From positions 1,342,228 to 1,406,227 of the forward strand of contig NZ_LMMU01000001.1 in assembly GCF_001422375.1 (NCBI RefSeq): a stretch of DNA of 64,000 bases. The letters are read 5' to 3'. A model generated the notes under the pieces. The model searched no databases. It was not told where the DNA came from and saw only the letters and a list, made by a program, of their open reading frames with translations. Made by a program: the position numbers and the translations under genes. Position 1 is the stretch's first letter. Every line of letters begins with the position of its first letter. This document shows positions 26,501 through 33,581 of this stretch, one piece after another. This stretch comes from Methylobacterium sp. Leaf99. GTDB taxonomy: Bacteria; Pseudomonadota; Alphaproteobacteria; Rhizobiales; Beijerinckiaceae.

Positions 26501-27066
26501 AGGCCGTGGCGGAGAATCTCGACGTAGAGATTGTCCTCGCCGAAGGCCGCCTTGAGCTGGGCGAGGCGCGCGGCGGCGAGTTCGGCCCGGCCCTGGCGCA
26601 GGACGGAATCGAGGGGTCCGGTGGTGCCGCCCGTCAGGGCGATGAGGCCGCCGGCGCATTCCGCCAATCCCGCCGCGCTCACCCGGGGAGCATCGCCCAG
26701 GGCACCGTCGAAATAGGCACGGCTCGCGAGGCGCAGGAGGTTGGCGTAGCCGGCCTCGTCCTGGGCCAGGACCACGACGTTGGCGCATCCCCCCTGCGCC
26801 TGGGGGTTGCGCGCCATGGGGTCGGGCGCCTCGAAGGCGACGGTCACCTGAAGGCCGGCGATGGGCTGGAGGCCCGCGCCCGAGGCCTTCTCGGAGAATT
26901 CCAGCGCCCCGAACAGGTTGTTGGTGTCGGTGAGCGCCAGGGCCGGCTGCCGGTCGGCGGCGGCCGCCTTGACGATGTCCCCGACCTTCAGCGCGCCTTC
27001 GAGGAGCGAGAACGACGAGTGAACATGGAGGTGGACGAAGCCGGGATCTTTGAGGATGCGCGCCAT
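23569..27066 (-). CDS. dnaE: DNA polymerase III subunit alpha
   Basis: A 1165-residue replicative polymerase catalytic subunit. It starts with the PHP domain (VHLHVHSSFSLLEGA, His12/14/16), has the polymerase palm motif PDFDIDF near residue 423, RRAMGKK and GFNKSHAAAYALL in the fingers, and ends in helix-hairpin-helix and OB domains. Its length and motifs indicate DnaE1 rather than the mutagenic DnaE2/ImuC. ATG at 27066 (MARILKD) fits the PHP start. The upstream open frame to 27504 is not dnaE. A LexA-box-bearing small ORF lies just upstream on the same strand. Confidence 0.94.
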   Translation of the reverse strand: MARILKDPGFVHLHVHSSFSLLEGALKVGDIVKAAAADRQPALALTDTNNLFGALEFSEKASGAGLQPIAGLQVTVAFEAPDPMARNPQAQGGCANVVVLAQDEAGYANLLRLASRAYFDGALGDAPRVSAAGLAECAGGLIALTGGTTGPLDSVLRQGRAELAAARLAQLKAAFGEDNLYVEILRHGLSDERMIERELLRLADANGLSIVATNEPFFAKTGDYDAHDALLAIADGRLVSDERRRKLTPRHGFTTRAQMAELFSDLPDALNATVEIAMRCAYRVRTRKPILPNFARVAAEAVANESAVEVVRSEPEELRAQAIAGLDLRLAQHGTAPGMTEQVYRDRLAFELDVIVGMKFPGYFLIVSDFIKWAKDHDIPVGPGRGSGAGSLVAWSLLITDLDPLRFGLLFERFLNPERVSMPDFDIDFCVDGRERVIQYVQERYGHEQVAQIITFGTLQARGVLRDVGRVLEMPYGQVDKLTKLVPQNPANPVTLTQAIEGEPKLQAAMEEEPIVARLMEIAKKLEGLHRHASTHAAGVVIGDRPLEQLVPLYRDPKTGMRVTQFNMKWVEAAGLVKFDFLGLKTLTLLRYCTDLLKKRGIIVDLASLPLDNEATYLPMKRGETVGVFQVESAGMRKALVEMQADRFEDIIALVALYRPGPMANIPVYCERKLGRDAGNEASWYPHAKLEPILRETFGIIVYQEQVMEVAKVLAGYSLGEADMLRRAMGKKIKAEMDAQRDRFVKGCMERELTKAKADEIFDLLAKFADYGFNKSHAAAYALLTYQTAYLKANHPVEFLAAAMQLDIDVTDKLAEFRQDAQRLKIVVEPPSINTSGVNFEVTDGRIIYALSAIKGVGRGAVEAIVQARGDTPFQELACLARRINPRLINKRTLENLVAAGAMDGLEPDRARACAAIEPMMKLAQGAAEAESTGIADMFGGVTSTDVTLRVPPYEGWPMAEKLKREYDAIGFFLSGHPLDEYSGLLEKLRVQTWAEFCRAVRAGTTSVGRVAASVLDRSERRTKTGNKLGIVILSDQTGHFEAIIFSEGLGHYREILEPGRPLVLQLQANLEGEDVRARIMTAEPLDAAVARHQKGMRVYLRDERPIASVQQRLQVRGEGEVSLILLLDNGDREVEVKLPGKYQATPQIAGALRAVPGVVQVEVN

Positions 27067-27164
27067 GCTTCCATCAGCCCGAGTCGCGGTGAACGATCCA
27101 TCAAGAACGATCGGGGCGCATGGTTTGGCTGTGGAAGGCTGCCCTCCGTGATGCGTCGGCAACG

Positions 27165-27269
27165 CTATCGCAACGGCGCCAAGGCTACGGCCCAGGCGGC
27201 GACCGAAACCGCCAGGAGCCCGAAGGCCATGAACTCGACCGCGCTGGTGAGGATCATCCGCTTGAACAT
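27165..27269 (-). CDS. small single-pass membrane protein, putative SOS-induced (SidA-like)
   Basis: A 34-codon ORF, ATG at 27269 to TAG at 27165, with AAAGGCG seven to thirteen bases upstream as ribosome site. The product starts MFKRMILTS, has an acid residue at position 12, then a hydrophobic helix of about 18 residues (FMAFGLLAVSVAAWAVAL) and ends APLR. A perfect GTTC-N7-GTTC LexA box lies 33 bases before the start. Caulobacter SidA, a 29-residue SOS-induced inner-membrane division inhibitor, has the same size, topology and regulation. Homology is not claimed; the parallel is architectural. It lies 98 bases upstream of dnaE on the same strand. Confidence 0.6.
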   Translation of the reverse strand: MFKRMILTSAVEFMAFGLLAVSVAAWAVALAPLR

Positions 27270-27301
27270 GGGAAGCGCCTTTCGTTGAGGCCCTCAGTTT
27301 T

Positions 27302-27316
27302 GTTCTTGTTTTGTTC
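27302..27316 (-). promoter_or_regulatory. LexA box (SOS operator), GTTC-N7-GTTC
   Basis: GTTCTTGTTTTGTTC on the plus strand (GAAC-N7-GAAC on the minus strand) matches exactly the direct-repeat LexA site of Alphaproteobacteria. On the minus strand a -35-like TTTACA lies directly before it, so the box would sit between -35 and -10 of a promoter reading into the small membrane ORF. Confidence 0.7.
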
Positions 27317-27630
27317 CTTGTAAAGCGAAAAATCGATCGGGTGCGCCGCAGAGTCAACGAAACGTGAAGCGATCGCGAGCGGCATGAATTCGCGCGTGAT
27401 GTGAGCGACACCTCCATCGGCACGGCAAGGATTCCCTTCGAAGCTGCCGGTCGCAACGGAGAGAATCCGCGTTTTCCCCGGCCCGTAGAACGGTCGAGCT
27501 CCATGAGCTCCCGCCCATTGTTGCCTGCGAGAACGCTGCGTCGATGCCGATCGCGTCACCACGGGATGACGGAGACGATCGCTCTACCTATTTCAGCGGC
27601 ACCTTTCGGGTCCCGCATCACAGACCGATC
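27317..27630. other. intergenic region before the glycosyltransferase
   Basis: About 310 bases with no convincing gene. It carries the upstream part of the minus-strand SOS promoter and presumably the plus-strand glycosyltransferase promoter. Open frames extending the glycosyltransferase to 27544 are not family-like. Confidence 0.45.
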
Positions 27631-28878
27631 ATGCAAATCAAGCTGGTGGCCGTCGGCTCCCACGGCGACATCCTACCCTTCATCGGCCTCGGCGCCGAAC
27701 TCGTTCGGCGCGGGCATGCCGCAATTCTGGCAGCGCCCGCTCCCTTCGCGGAGCTGGCGGCCCGCGTGAACCTGCCGTTCCATGCCCTGGGGACGCGGGC
27801 CGATTACGATCGGACCGTCAGTGTGCCCGACCTGTGGCACCCGCGGCGGGGGGCCTTCGTCCTGTTCGACCAGCTCGGCCCGACGACGGAACAGACCTAC
27901 GACTGGCTGGCGCGCACGAACCGCCCGGGCGAGACCCTCGTGGTCGCCTCAACCCTCGGCCTCGGCGCGCGGGTGGCGCAGGACAAGCTCGGACTGCCCG
28001 TCGTCACCGTCCACGTCATGCCCCTGCTGGTGGAGAGCCGGCACGCCGCACCGGTTCTGCCGGGCATCCCCCTCGCCCATCTCCTGCCGTCACGCCTTCG
28101 GCACTGGCTCGGCCGGGGTGCCGACCGCTACGTGATCGGCCCGGCCGCCCTGCCACAACTCAATGCCCTGCGCCGGCGCCTCGATCTCGCACCCGTGCGC
28201 CGCCTGCGGCACTGGTGGAACAGCCCGACGCGGATTCTGCTGATGTTTCCCGACTGGTTCACCGCTCCGCAGGCGGATTGGCCGGCGCAGGCCGCGCAGG
28301 TCGGCTTTCCCCTCGTCGATCGCCTCGGCGACACGGAAAGCCTCAGCGGTGAGCTGATGGCCTTCCTCGAATCCGGTCCGGCGCCCCTGGTGTTCACCTA
28401 CGGCTCGGCGATGCGCCAGGGACAACCCTTCTTCCGGACGGCCTGCGCCCTGTGCCGGTCCACGGGCCGGCGTGGGGTGCTGCTGGCCCCCGAGGCGGGT
28501 CAGGTGCCTGCGGATCTGCCCGAGGGCGTGATCCATGTCCCCTACGCGCCCTTGAGCGCGCTGCTGCCGCGCGCCGCCGCCCTGATCCACCACGGCGGCA
28601 TCGGCACCGTGGCCCAGGCCCTGGCCGCGGGCGTGCCGCAGCTCGTGGTCCCGGTGGCGTTCGACCATTTCGACGAGGGCCTGCGCCTCCAGCGCCTCGG
28701 CGTCGGCGCCGTGCTCGGCCGGCGCCGGTTCACCGCCGCGCGGGCCGCCCAGATCCTGACCCGTCTCCTGGCCTCGGACACCGTGGCGCGGGCCTGCGCG
28801 GAAGCGCGGGTCAGGATGACGCGGGAAAACGGGGTGGCGGCCGCCTGCGACGAGATCGAGCGCCTGATGGGGGTTTGA
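27631..28878 (+). CDS. UGT-type (GT1/GT28-like) glycosyltransferase
   Basis: A 415-residue GT-B enzyme. The amino-terminal domain starts IKLVAVGSHGDILPFIGLG, like the sterol/rhamnosyl transferases. The nucleotide-sugar site is ALIHHGGIGTVAQALAAGVP followed by LVVPVAFDHFDEGLRL. It likely glycosylates a lipid, sterol-like (hopanoid, carotenoid) or secondary metabolite acceptor; the substrate is not readable. ATG at 27631 fits the first strand. It converges on lolD. Confidence 0.85.
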   Translation: MQIKLVAVGSHGDILPFIGLGAELVRRGHAAILAAPAPFAELAARVNLPFHALGTRADYDRTVSVPDLWHPRRGAFVLFDQLGPTTEQTYDWLARTNRPGETLVVASTLGLGARVAQDKLGLPVVTVHVMPLLVESRHAAPVLPGIPLAHLLPSRLRHWLGRGADRYVIGPAALPQLNALRRRLDLAPVRRLRHWWNSPTRILLMFPDWFTAPQADWPAQAAQVGFPLVDRLGDTESLSGELMAFLESGPAPLVFTYGSAMRQGQPFFRTACALCRSTGRRGVLLAPEAGQVPADLPEGVIHVPYAPLSALLPRAAALIHHGGIGTVAQALAAGVPQLVVPVAFDHFDEGLRLQRLGVGAVLGRRRFTAARAAQILTRLLASDTVARACAEARVRMTRENGVAAACDEIERLMGV

Positions 28879-28888
28879 GGCGGTCGGA

Positions 28889-29602
28889 TCAGTCGAGCTG
28901 CTCGATCAACCCGTCCCGGATGGTCACCCGCCGGTCCATGCGGGCGGCGAGCTCCATGTTGTGCGTCGCCACCAGGGCCGCGAGCCCGGAGGCGCGCACG
29001 AGCGAGACCAGGATGCCGAAGACGTGGGCGGCCGTGTGCGGGTCGAGGTTGCCCGTGGGCTCGTCGGCCAGGAGCAGGCGCGGGCCGTTGGCGACGGCGC
29101 GGGCGATGGCGACGCGCTGCTGCTCGCCGCCCGACAGCTCGGCCGGGCGGTGGACGAGGCGCTCCTTGAGGCCGAGGAAGCTCAGGAGCTCGGTGGCGCG
29201 GGCCTTGGCCTCCCTGTTGGACAGGCCACGGATGAGCTGGGGCATCACCACGTTCTCCAGGGCCGAGAACTCGGGCAGGAGATGGTGGAACTGGTAGACG
29301 AAGCCCATCTCCTCGCGGCGGATGCGGGTGCGCTCGGAATCCGCCATGGCGGCGGTGGGCCGCCCGCCGATGAAGACTTCGCCGGCATCGGGCCGTTCCA
29401 GCAGGCCGGCGATGTGCAGCAGGGTCGATTTGCCGGCGCCCGAGGGGGCGACCAGGGCGACGAGCTCGCCGGGCCAGATGGCGAAATCGGCGCCGCGCAG
29501 GATGTCGAGCGCCCCGGCCCCCTGGGTGTAGCGCCGCTCCACCTTGGCGAAGAACAGGGCCGGGACCGGCTGCGCGCCGGGCGCCTCGGCTGTCGTGGTC
29601 AT
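28889..29602 (-). CDS. lolD: lipoprotein-releasing system ATP-binding protein
   Basis: A 237-residue ABC ATPase of the MacB/LolD class. Walker A is [12 protein letters not shown], the signature [14 protein letters not shown], Walker [13 protein letters not shown], and the LolD-typical stretch [20 protein letters not shown] is present. With the upstream membrane protein it extracts lipoproteins from the inner membrane for transfer to LolA. It is the last gene of the proS-lolC-lolD run, 20 bases after lolC. Confidence 0.93.
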   Translation of the reverse strand: MTTTAEAPGAQPVPALFFAKVERRYTQGAGALDILRGADFAIWPGELVALVAPSGAGKSTLLHIAGLLERPDAGEVFIGGRPTAAMADSERTRIRREEMGFVYQFHHLLPEFSALENVVMPQLIRGLSNREAKARATELLSFLGLKERLVHRPAELSGGEQQRVAIARAVANGPRLLLADEPTGNLDPHTAAHVFGILVSLVRASGLAALVATHNMELAARMDRRVTIRDGLIEQLD

Positions 29603-29622
29603 GGGACTCCTAGGGCTTTCGC

Positions 29623-30921
29623 TCAGCCGTAGCGCAGCGCTTGCACCGGATCGAGCCGGGCGGCGCGCCACGAGGGATACAGGGTCGCGATGAGCGACAG
29701 GGCGATGGAGGTGACGACCACCACGGTGATCTCGCTCGAATTCATCTCGGCCGGAATCTCGGCCAGGAACCGCACGGTGGGGTCCCAGGCCGAGGGAAAC
29801 AGCACGCGCTGGATCGGCTTGATGTTGAGGGTGATGAGGATGCCGAGGCCGAGGCCGCTGAGGGTCCCGACGATGCCGATCAGCGCCCCGTTGATGAGGA
29901 ACACCCGCATCACCGTGCCGGGCGTGGCACCCATGGTGCGCAGGATGGCGATGTCACTCGACTTGTCGCGCACGAGCAGGATCAGCCCCGAGACGATGTT
30001 GAGGGTCGCCACCACCACGATGAGGCTGAGGATGAGGAACATCACGTTCCGCTCCACCTCCAGGGCGCCGAAGAAGGTGCGGTTGCGCTGGCGCCAGTCG
30101 GTGAGCAGCACCGGGCGCTCGGCCGCCATCTCGAGGTCGGGCCGCATGGCCGCCACGCCGTCGGCATTGTCGAGGTAGACCTCGATGAGGCTGACGTCGG
30201 CGTCGCGGTTGAAGAAGGCCTGGGATTCGGCCAGGGGCATGAACACGAAGGTGGCGTCGAACTCGGTCATGCCGATCTCGAACACCGCCTTGACCGTGTA
30301 GGACTTCGTGCGCGGTGCCGTACCGAACGGCGTGGTGGCGCCCTTCGGCGTGGAGAGGGTGATGTTGTCGCCGGCCTGGAGGCCCAGCGCTTCCGCCAGG
30401 CGCCGGCCGATGGCGACGCCGGTCCCGTCCTCGAAGCCTTCCAGGGTGCCGCCGCGAATGTTCTTGGCAATGCTGCCGATCTTGTCGAGGTCGCCGGCCC
30501 GGATGCCGCGCACGAGCACGCCGCTGCCGCCATAGGGCGAGGAGGCGAAGGCCTGGCCCTCGACCAGGGGAATCGCGGCCCGGACCCCGGCGACCTTCGC
30601 GAGACGGTCGGACAGGTCCTCGAAATCCGTGAACAGGCGATCGATGGGCGTGACGAAGACGTGGCCGTTGATGCCGACGATCTTCGACAGCAGCTCCGTG
30701 CGAAACCCGTTCATCACGGACAGGACGATGATGAGGGTGGCGACGCCGAGCGCGATGCCGAGGACGGAGAAGAACGCCACCACCGAAACGCCGCCGCCGC
30801 GCCGTCGGGCGCGCAGGTAGCGCCCGGCCAGAATCCATTCGAAGCCGGCGAAAGGCGGCGTGCCGCCGCCCTTGAACAGGCCCCGCACGCCCTTCAGCCG
30901 ATCCATCACCGCCGCCGCCAT
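29623..30921 (-). CDS. lolC: lipoprotein-releasing system transmembrane protein (LolC/LolE family)
   Basis: A 432-residue inner-membrane protein with one helix near residues 45-70 ([19 protein letters not shown]), a large periplasmic MacB-type domain, and three helices in the last third ([20 protein letters not shown] and others), ending [10 protein letters not shown]. Only one LolC/E-type gene is present, as in many non-gammaproteobacteria, where a single LolF-like protein works as a homodimer with LolD. It starts seven bases after the proS stop, so it is co-transcribed. Confidence 0.92.
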   Translation of the reverse strand: MAAAVMDRLKGVRGLFKGGGTPPFAGFEWILAGRYLRARRRGGGVSVVAFFSVLGIALGVATLIIVLSVMNGFRTELLSKIVGINGHVFVTPIDRLFTDFEDLSDRLAKVAGVRAAIPLVEGQAFASSPYGGSGVLVRGIRAGDLDKIGSIAKNIRGGTLEGFEDGTGVAIGRRLAEALGLQAGDNITLSTPKGATTPFGTAPRTKSYTVKAVFEIGMTEFDATFVFMPLAESQAFFNRDADVSLIEVYLDNADGVAAMRPDLEMAAERPVLLTDWRQRNRTFFGALEVERNVMFLILSLIVVVATLNIVSGLILLVRDKSSDIAILRTMGATPGTVMRVFLINGALIGIVGTLSGLGLGILITLNIKPIQRVLFPSAWDPTVRFLAEIPAEMNSSEITVVVVTSIALSLIATLYPSWRAARLDPVQALRYG

Positions 30922-30928
30922 GGCGGGC

Positions 30929-32254
30929 TCAGGTCCGCTTCAGGCGGGCGAGGAGGTCGATGGGCGCGATGGTCTCGCGCTCGCCACCGGCCCGGCGCTT
31001 GATCTCGACCTTGCCCTCGGCCAAGCCGCGCGGGCCGACGATGACCTGCCAGGGCAGGCCGATGAGGTCGGCGGTGGCGAACTTGGCACCCGGGCGCTCG
31101 TCGCGGTCGTCGTACAGCACCGTGAGTCCGGCGGCCTCCAGGGTGCCCTGGATCTCGGTGCAGGCGGCGTCGGTCCCCGCATCCCCGGTCTTGAGGTTGA
31201 TGAGCGCCACGTCGAAGGGCGCGACGGAATCCGGCCAGATGATCCCGGCCTCGTCGTGCGAAGCCTCGATGATCGCCGCCACGAGCCGGCTCGGGCCGAT
31301 GCCGTAGGAGCCCATATGGACTGGCCGATCGACGCCGTCCGGACCGGTCACCCTGGCACCCATGGGCTCGGAATACTTGGTGCCGAAATAGAAGATGTGC
31401 CCGACTTCGATGCCGCGTGCGGCCATCTGGTTGTCCTGCGGCACCTCGGCGAAGGCCGCCGGCTCGTGCATCTCGGAGGTCGCGGCGTAGTGCGAGGTCC
31501 AGCGATCGACGGTGCCCTGGAGGCCGGCGACATCCTCGAAATCGGTGGTGACCGGCGGGGTCTCGAAATCGAGATACTGCCGGTCGCAGTACACCTCGCT
31601 CTCGCCGGTCTGCGCCAGGATGATGAACTCGTGGCTGAGATCGCCGCCGATGGGGCCGGTATCGGCGCGCATGGGGATGGCCTTCAGGCCGAGGCCCGCG
31701 AAGGTGCGCAGATAGGCCACGAACATGCGGTTGTAGGCGTGGCGCGCCGCCGCCTGGTCGATGTCGAACGAGTAAGCGTCCTTCATCAGAAACTCGCGCG
31801 AGCGCATGGTGCCGAAGCGCGGCCGCACCTCGTCGCGGAACTTCCACGAGATCTGGTAGAGGTTCTTCGGCAGGTCCTTGTAGGATTTCACGCTACCGCG
31901 AAAAATCTCGGTGACGACCTCTTCGGCGGTGGGGCCGAACAGCATCTCGCGGTCGTGCCGGTCCGAGATGCGGAGCATCTCCTTGCCGTAGGCCTCGTAG
32001 CGTCCGGATTCCTTCCAGAGTTCGGCCGACTGGATCGACGGCATCAGGATCTCGATGGCCCCGGCGCGGTCCTGCTCCTCGCGGATCACCGCGCAGACGC
32101 GGTTCAGCACCCGCAGGCCGAGCGGCAGCCACGCATAGATGCCGGCGGCCTCCTGGCGGACGAGGCCGGCGCGCAGCATCAGGCGGTGGGAGACGATCTC
32201 GGCCTCCTTGGGCGTCTCGCGCAAGGTGGGGAGGAAGTAGCGGGAGAGACGCAT
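30929..32254 (-). CDS. proS: prolyl-tRNA synthetase (short, alphaproteobacterial type)
   Basis: A 441-residue class II synthetase charging tRNA-Pro. Motif regions seen include [20 protein letters not shown] at the start, [39 protein letters not shown] (motif 2) and [17 protein letters not shown] (motif 3). It lacks the long editing insertion of the E. coli type, matching the short ProS of Alphaproteobacteria. ATG at 32254 is the family start; the open frame to 32536 is not coding. Confidence 0.94.
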   Translation of the reverse strand: MRLSRYFLPTLRETPKEAEIVSHRLMLRAGLVRQEAAGIYAWLPLGLRVLNRVCAVIREEQDRAGAIEILMPSIQSAELWKESGRYEAYGKEMLRISDRHDREMLFGPTAEEVVTEIFRGSVKSYKDLPKNLYQISWKFRDEVRPRFGTMRSREFLMKDAYSFDIDQAAARHAYNRMFVAYLRTFAGLGLKAIPMRADTGPIGGDLSHEFIILAQTGESEVYCDRQYLDFETPPVTTDFEDVAGLQGTVDRWTSHYAATSEMHEPAAFAEVPQDNQMAARGIEVGHIFYFGTKYSEPMGARVTGPDGVDRPVHMGSYGIGPSRLVAAIIEASHDEAGIIWPDSVAPFDVALINLKTGDAGTDAACTEIQGTLEAAGLTVLYDDRDERPGAKFATADLIGLPWQVIVGPRGLAEGKVEIKRRAGGERETIAPIDLLARLKRT

Positions 32255-32444
32255 GGAAGGCCCTGGACCAGCGTGCCGAACCGTCGGGCGCGCCGGGGCA
32301 CACAACACATTGCACCGGGAAAATACAAGCGCAGCCGGGCGACACCCCGAGCCCGCGTGGCTCACCCGGGCGGGGGTCTGCGTACGGGCGGTAACAGATC
32401 CGTGCGTTTCCGGTAGAAAAGCACCGGATTCGATCTCCCACGAG
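32255..32444. other. intergenic region upstream of proS
   Basis: No ORF with recognisable content. It should contain the proS promoter on the minus strand. The adjacent right part carries a plus-strand promoter and a small-RNA candidate. Confidence 0.45.
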
Positions 32445-32473
32445 GTGACAATGGGAACTTCCGTTCCTATAAG
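32445..32473 (+). promoter_or_regulatory. sigma-70-like promoter
   Basis: GTGACA (32445-32450), a spacer of exactly 17 bases, and TATAAG (32468-32473). It is one of the cleanest consensus-like pairs in the window and does not face any annotated gene. Confidence 0.55.
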
Positions 32474-32479
32474 CGCCCG

Positions 32480-32625
32480 GTGCTGGTCGCAATGCCCGCC
32501 AGAGGCAGCGACAGGCCCGAGTCTTGGGAGGAACAATCAGCCGCCACGCCGTCAAGATGCGTGAGATAACAAGGCTGCGCCATAGACCGTCTTCACAAAA
32601 GCAAGGCTCAGGCCTTGCTTTTTTT
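32480..32625 (+). ncRNA. small-RNA candidate
   Basis: About 145 bases between a consensus-like promoter and a strong terminator on the plus strand, in a gap where flanking genes run on the minus strand. Near the 5' end GTCGC-AAT-GCC (32486-32496) can pair with GGC-A-GCGAC (32504-32512). A single-stranded GGGAGGAAC follows. No ORF with a well-placed start is present. It does not show the conserved SRP RNA loop or other features of a known RNA that I can name. Confidence 0.45.
32597..32625. terminator. strong bidirectional rho-independent terminator
   Basis: Stem GCAAGGC (32601-32607) and GCCTTGC (32612-32618) with loop TCAG. It is flanked by AAAA on the left and seven T on the right. It can end plus-strand transcripts strongly and also the minus-strand mce-DUF1467 transcript. 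Confidence 0.88.
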
Positions 32626-32660
32626 ATGTCGGCAAGCGCCGCGCAGCGCGAGACTCCGGG

Positions 32661-32996
32661 TTACAGGCCGCTGAGCTCGAAGGCCGGAATCGCGACGAGG
32701 AACACCACGCCGGAGAGCAGCGTGGTCCAGAGCGCCTTCTCCCGCAGGCGCGGCGAGGCCGGAGCGCCGGGGTCCTGGCCCGGCACGACACGGGCCGGAT
32801 CGGTCTCGGCCTGATTGCGGATGGGCAGCATCACGAACAGCAGCGTCCACCACACCACGAAGTAGAGGGCGATGGCCCCGAACACCGTGAGCCGGAACTG
32901 GCTCACCGCCACCACGACCACGAAGGCGACGACCATCAGCATGACGGCCAGCGTCCGAAGGGTCGAGGCGGCGACGGCGTTGAAAGCGGCGCCCAT
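32661..32996 (-). CDS. DUF1467 family membrane protein
   Basis: A 111-residue inner-membrane protein. A first helix (TLAVMLMVVAFVVVVAVSQF) is followed closely by a second with VVWWTLLFVMLPIRNQAE, a cytoplasmic loop, and a last helix (LLSGVVFLVAIPAF). This is the DUF1467 pattern; function unknown. It starts five bases after the mce stop, so both share a transcript. The link mce-DUF1467 is conserved among Alphaproteobacteria. Confidence 0.87.
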   Translation of the reverse strand: MGAAFNAVAASTLRTLAVMLMVVAFVVVVAVSQFRLTVFGAIALYFVVWWTLLFVMLPIRNQAETDPARVVPGQDPGAPASPRLREKALWTTLLSGVVFLVAIPAFELSGL

Positions 32997-33001
32997 GCGG
33001 A

Positions 33002-33406
33002 TCAGACCTGCTCCAGCTCGACCAGGGTGCCGAGGAAATCCTTCGGATGAAGGAACAGCACCGGCTTGCCGTGGGCGCCGATCTTCGGCTCGCCGGTGCC
33101 CAGCACGCGGGCTCCCTGAGCCTTGAGCTTGTCGCGGGCGGCCAGGATATCGTCGACCTCGTAACAGACGTGGTGCACGCCGCCGTTGGGGTTGCGCTCG
33201 ACGAAGCTCTCGATGGGCGAGCCCTCGCCGAGCGGCGCCATGAGCTCGACCTTGCTGTTGGGCAGGTTCACGAACACCACCGTGACGCCGTGCTCGGGCT
33301 GCGGCAGCGGCTCGGTGACGGTGGCGCCCAGGGTATCGCGATAGATGGCACAGGCGGCGTCGAGATCGCGCACGGCGATGGCGACGTGGTTGAGGCGTCC
33401 GATCAT
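33002..33406 (-). CDS. mce: methylmalonyl-CoA epimerase
   Basis: A 134-residue vicinal-oxygen-chelate protein that interconverts (2R)- and (2S)-methylmalonyl-CoA, used in propionate metabolism and, in methylotrophs, the ethylmalonyl-CoA pathway. It has LNHVAIAVRDLDAACAIYRD, KVELMAPLGEGSPI and GGVHHVCYEVDDI with the metal-binding His and Glu of the family. ATG at 33406 fits. It lies downstream of rnj behind a palindromic repeat. Confidence 0.92.
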   Translation of the reverse strand: MIGRLNHVAIAVRDLDAACAIYRDTLGATVTEPLPQPEHGVTVVFVNLPNSKVELMAPLGEGSPIESFVERNPNGGVHHVCYEVDDILAARDKLKAQGARVLGTGEPKIGAHGKPVLFLHPKDFLGTLVELEQV

Positions 33407-33447
33407 GCTGTTTTGCTCCCTCCGTGATGACCCGCTGTGCGAAATAT

Positions 33448-33574
33448 CCCTCTCCCCTCTGCGGGAGAGGGTGGCCCGCGTCAGCGGGTCGGGTGAGGGG
33501 AGCGACAGTTCCGGAGAGGTCGCCCCCTCTCCCGCCTGCTCCGCAGGCACCCTCCCCCGCAGAGGGGGGAGGGA
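33448..33574. repeat. palindromic intergenic element (GGAGAGGG/GGGTGAGG family)
   Basis: Between mce and rnj: CCCTCTCCCCTCTGCGGGAG with GTCGGGTGAGGGG on one side and CCCCCTCTCCCGCC with CCCCCGCAGAGGGGGGAGGG on the other, giving nested pairing. It is of the same type as the elements at 531-815 and 55535-55652. Confidence 0.7.
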
Positions 33575-33581
33575 CGTCGGT

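Noticed and set aside
23569-27066. Reading the polymerase as the SOS mutagenesis enzyme DnaE2/ImuC because of the LexA box upstream
   Set aside because: Length (1165), PHP motif and palm sequence fit replicative DnaE1, and imuA/imuB are absent; the box is better placed for the small ORF.
25459-27288. 609-residue plus-strand open frame
   Set aside because: Antisense shadow of dnaE; Gly/Asp/Val-rich translation typical of reversed GC-rich coding sequence.
32480-32625. SRP RNA, 6S RNA or tmRNA at the small-RNA candidate
   Set aside because: The conserved SRP loop, the long 6S bubble and a tmRNA tRNA-like end are not visible; left as unassigned.
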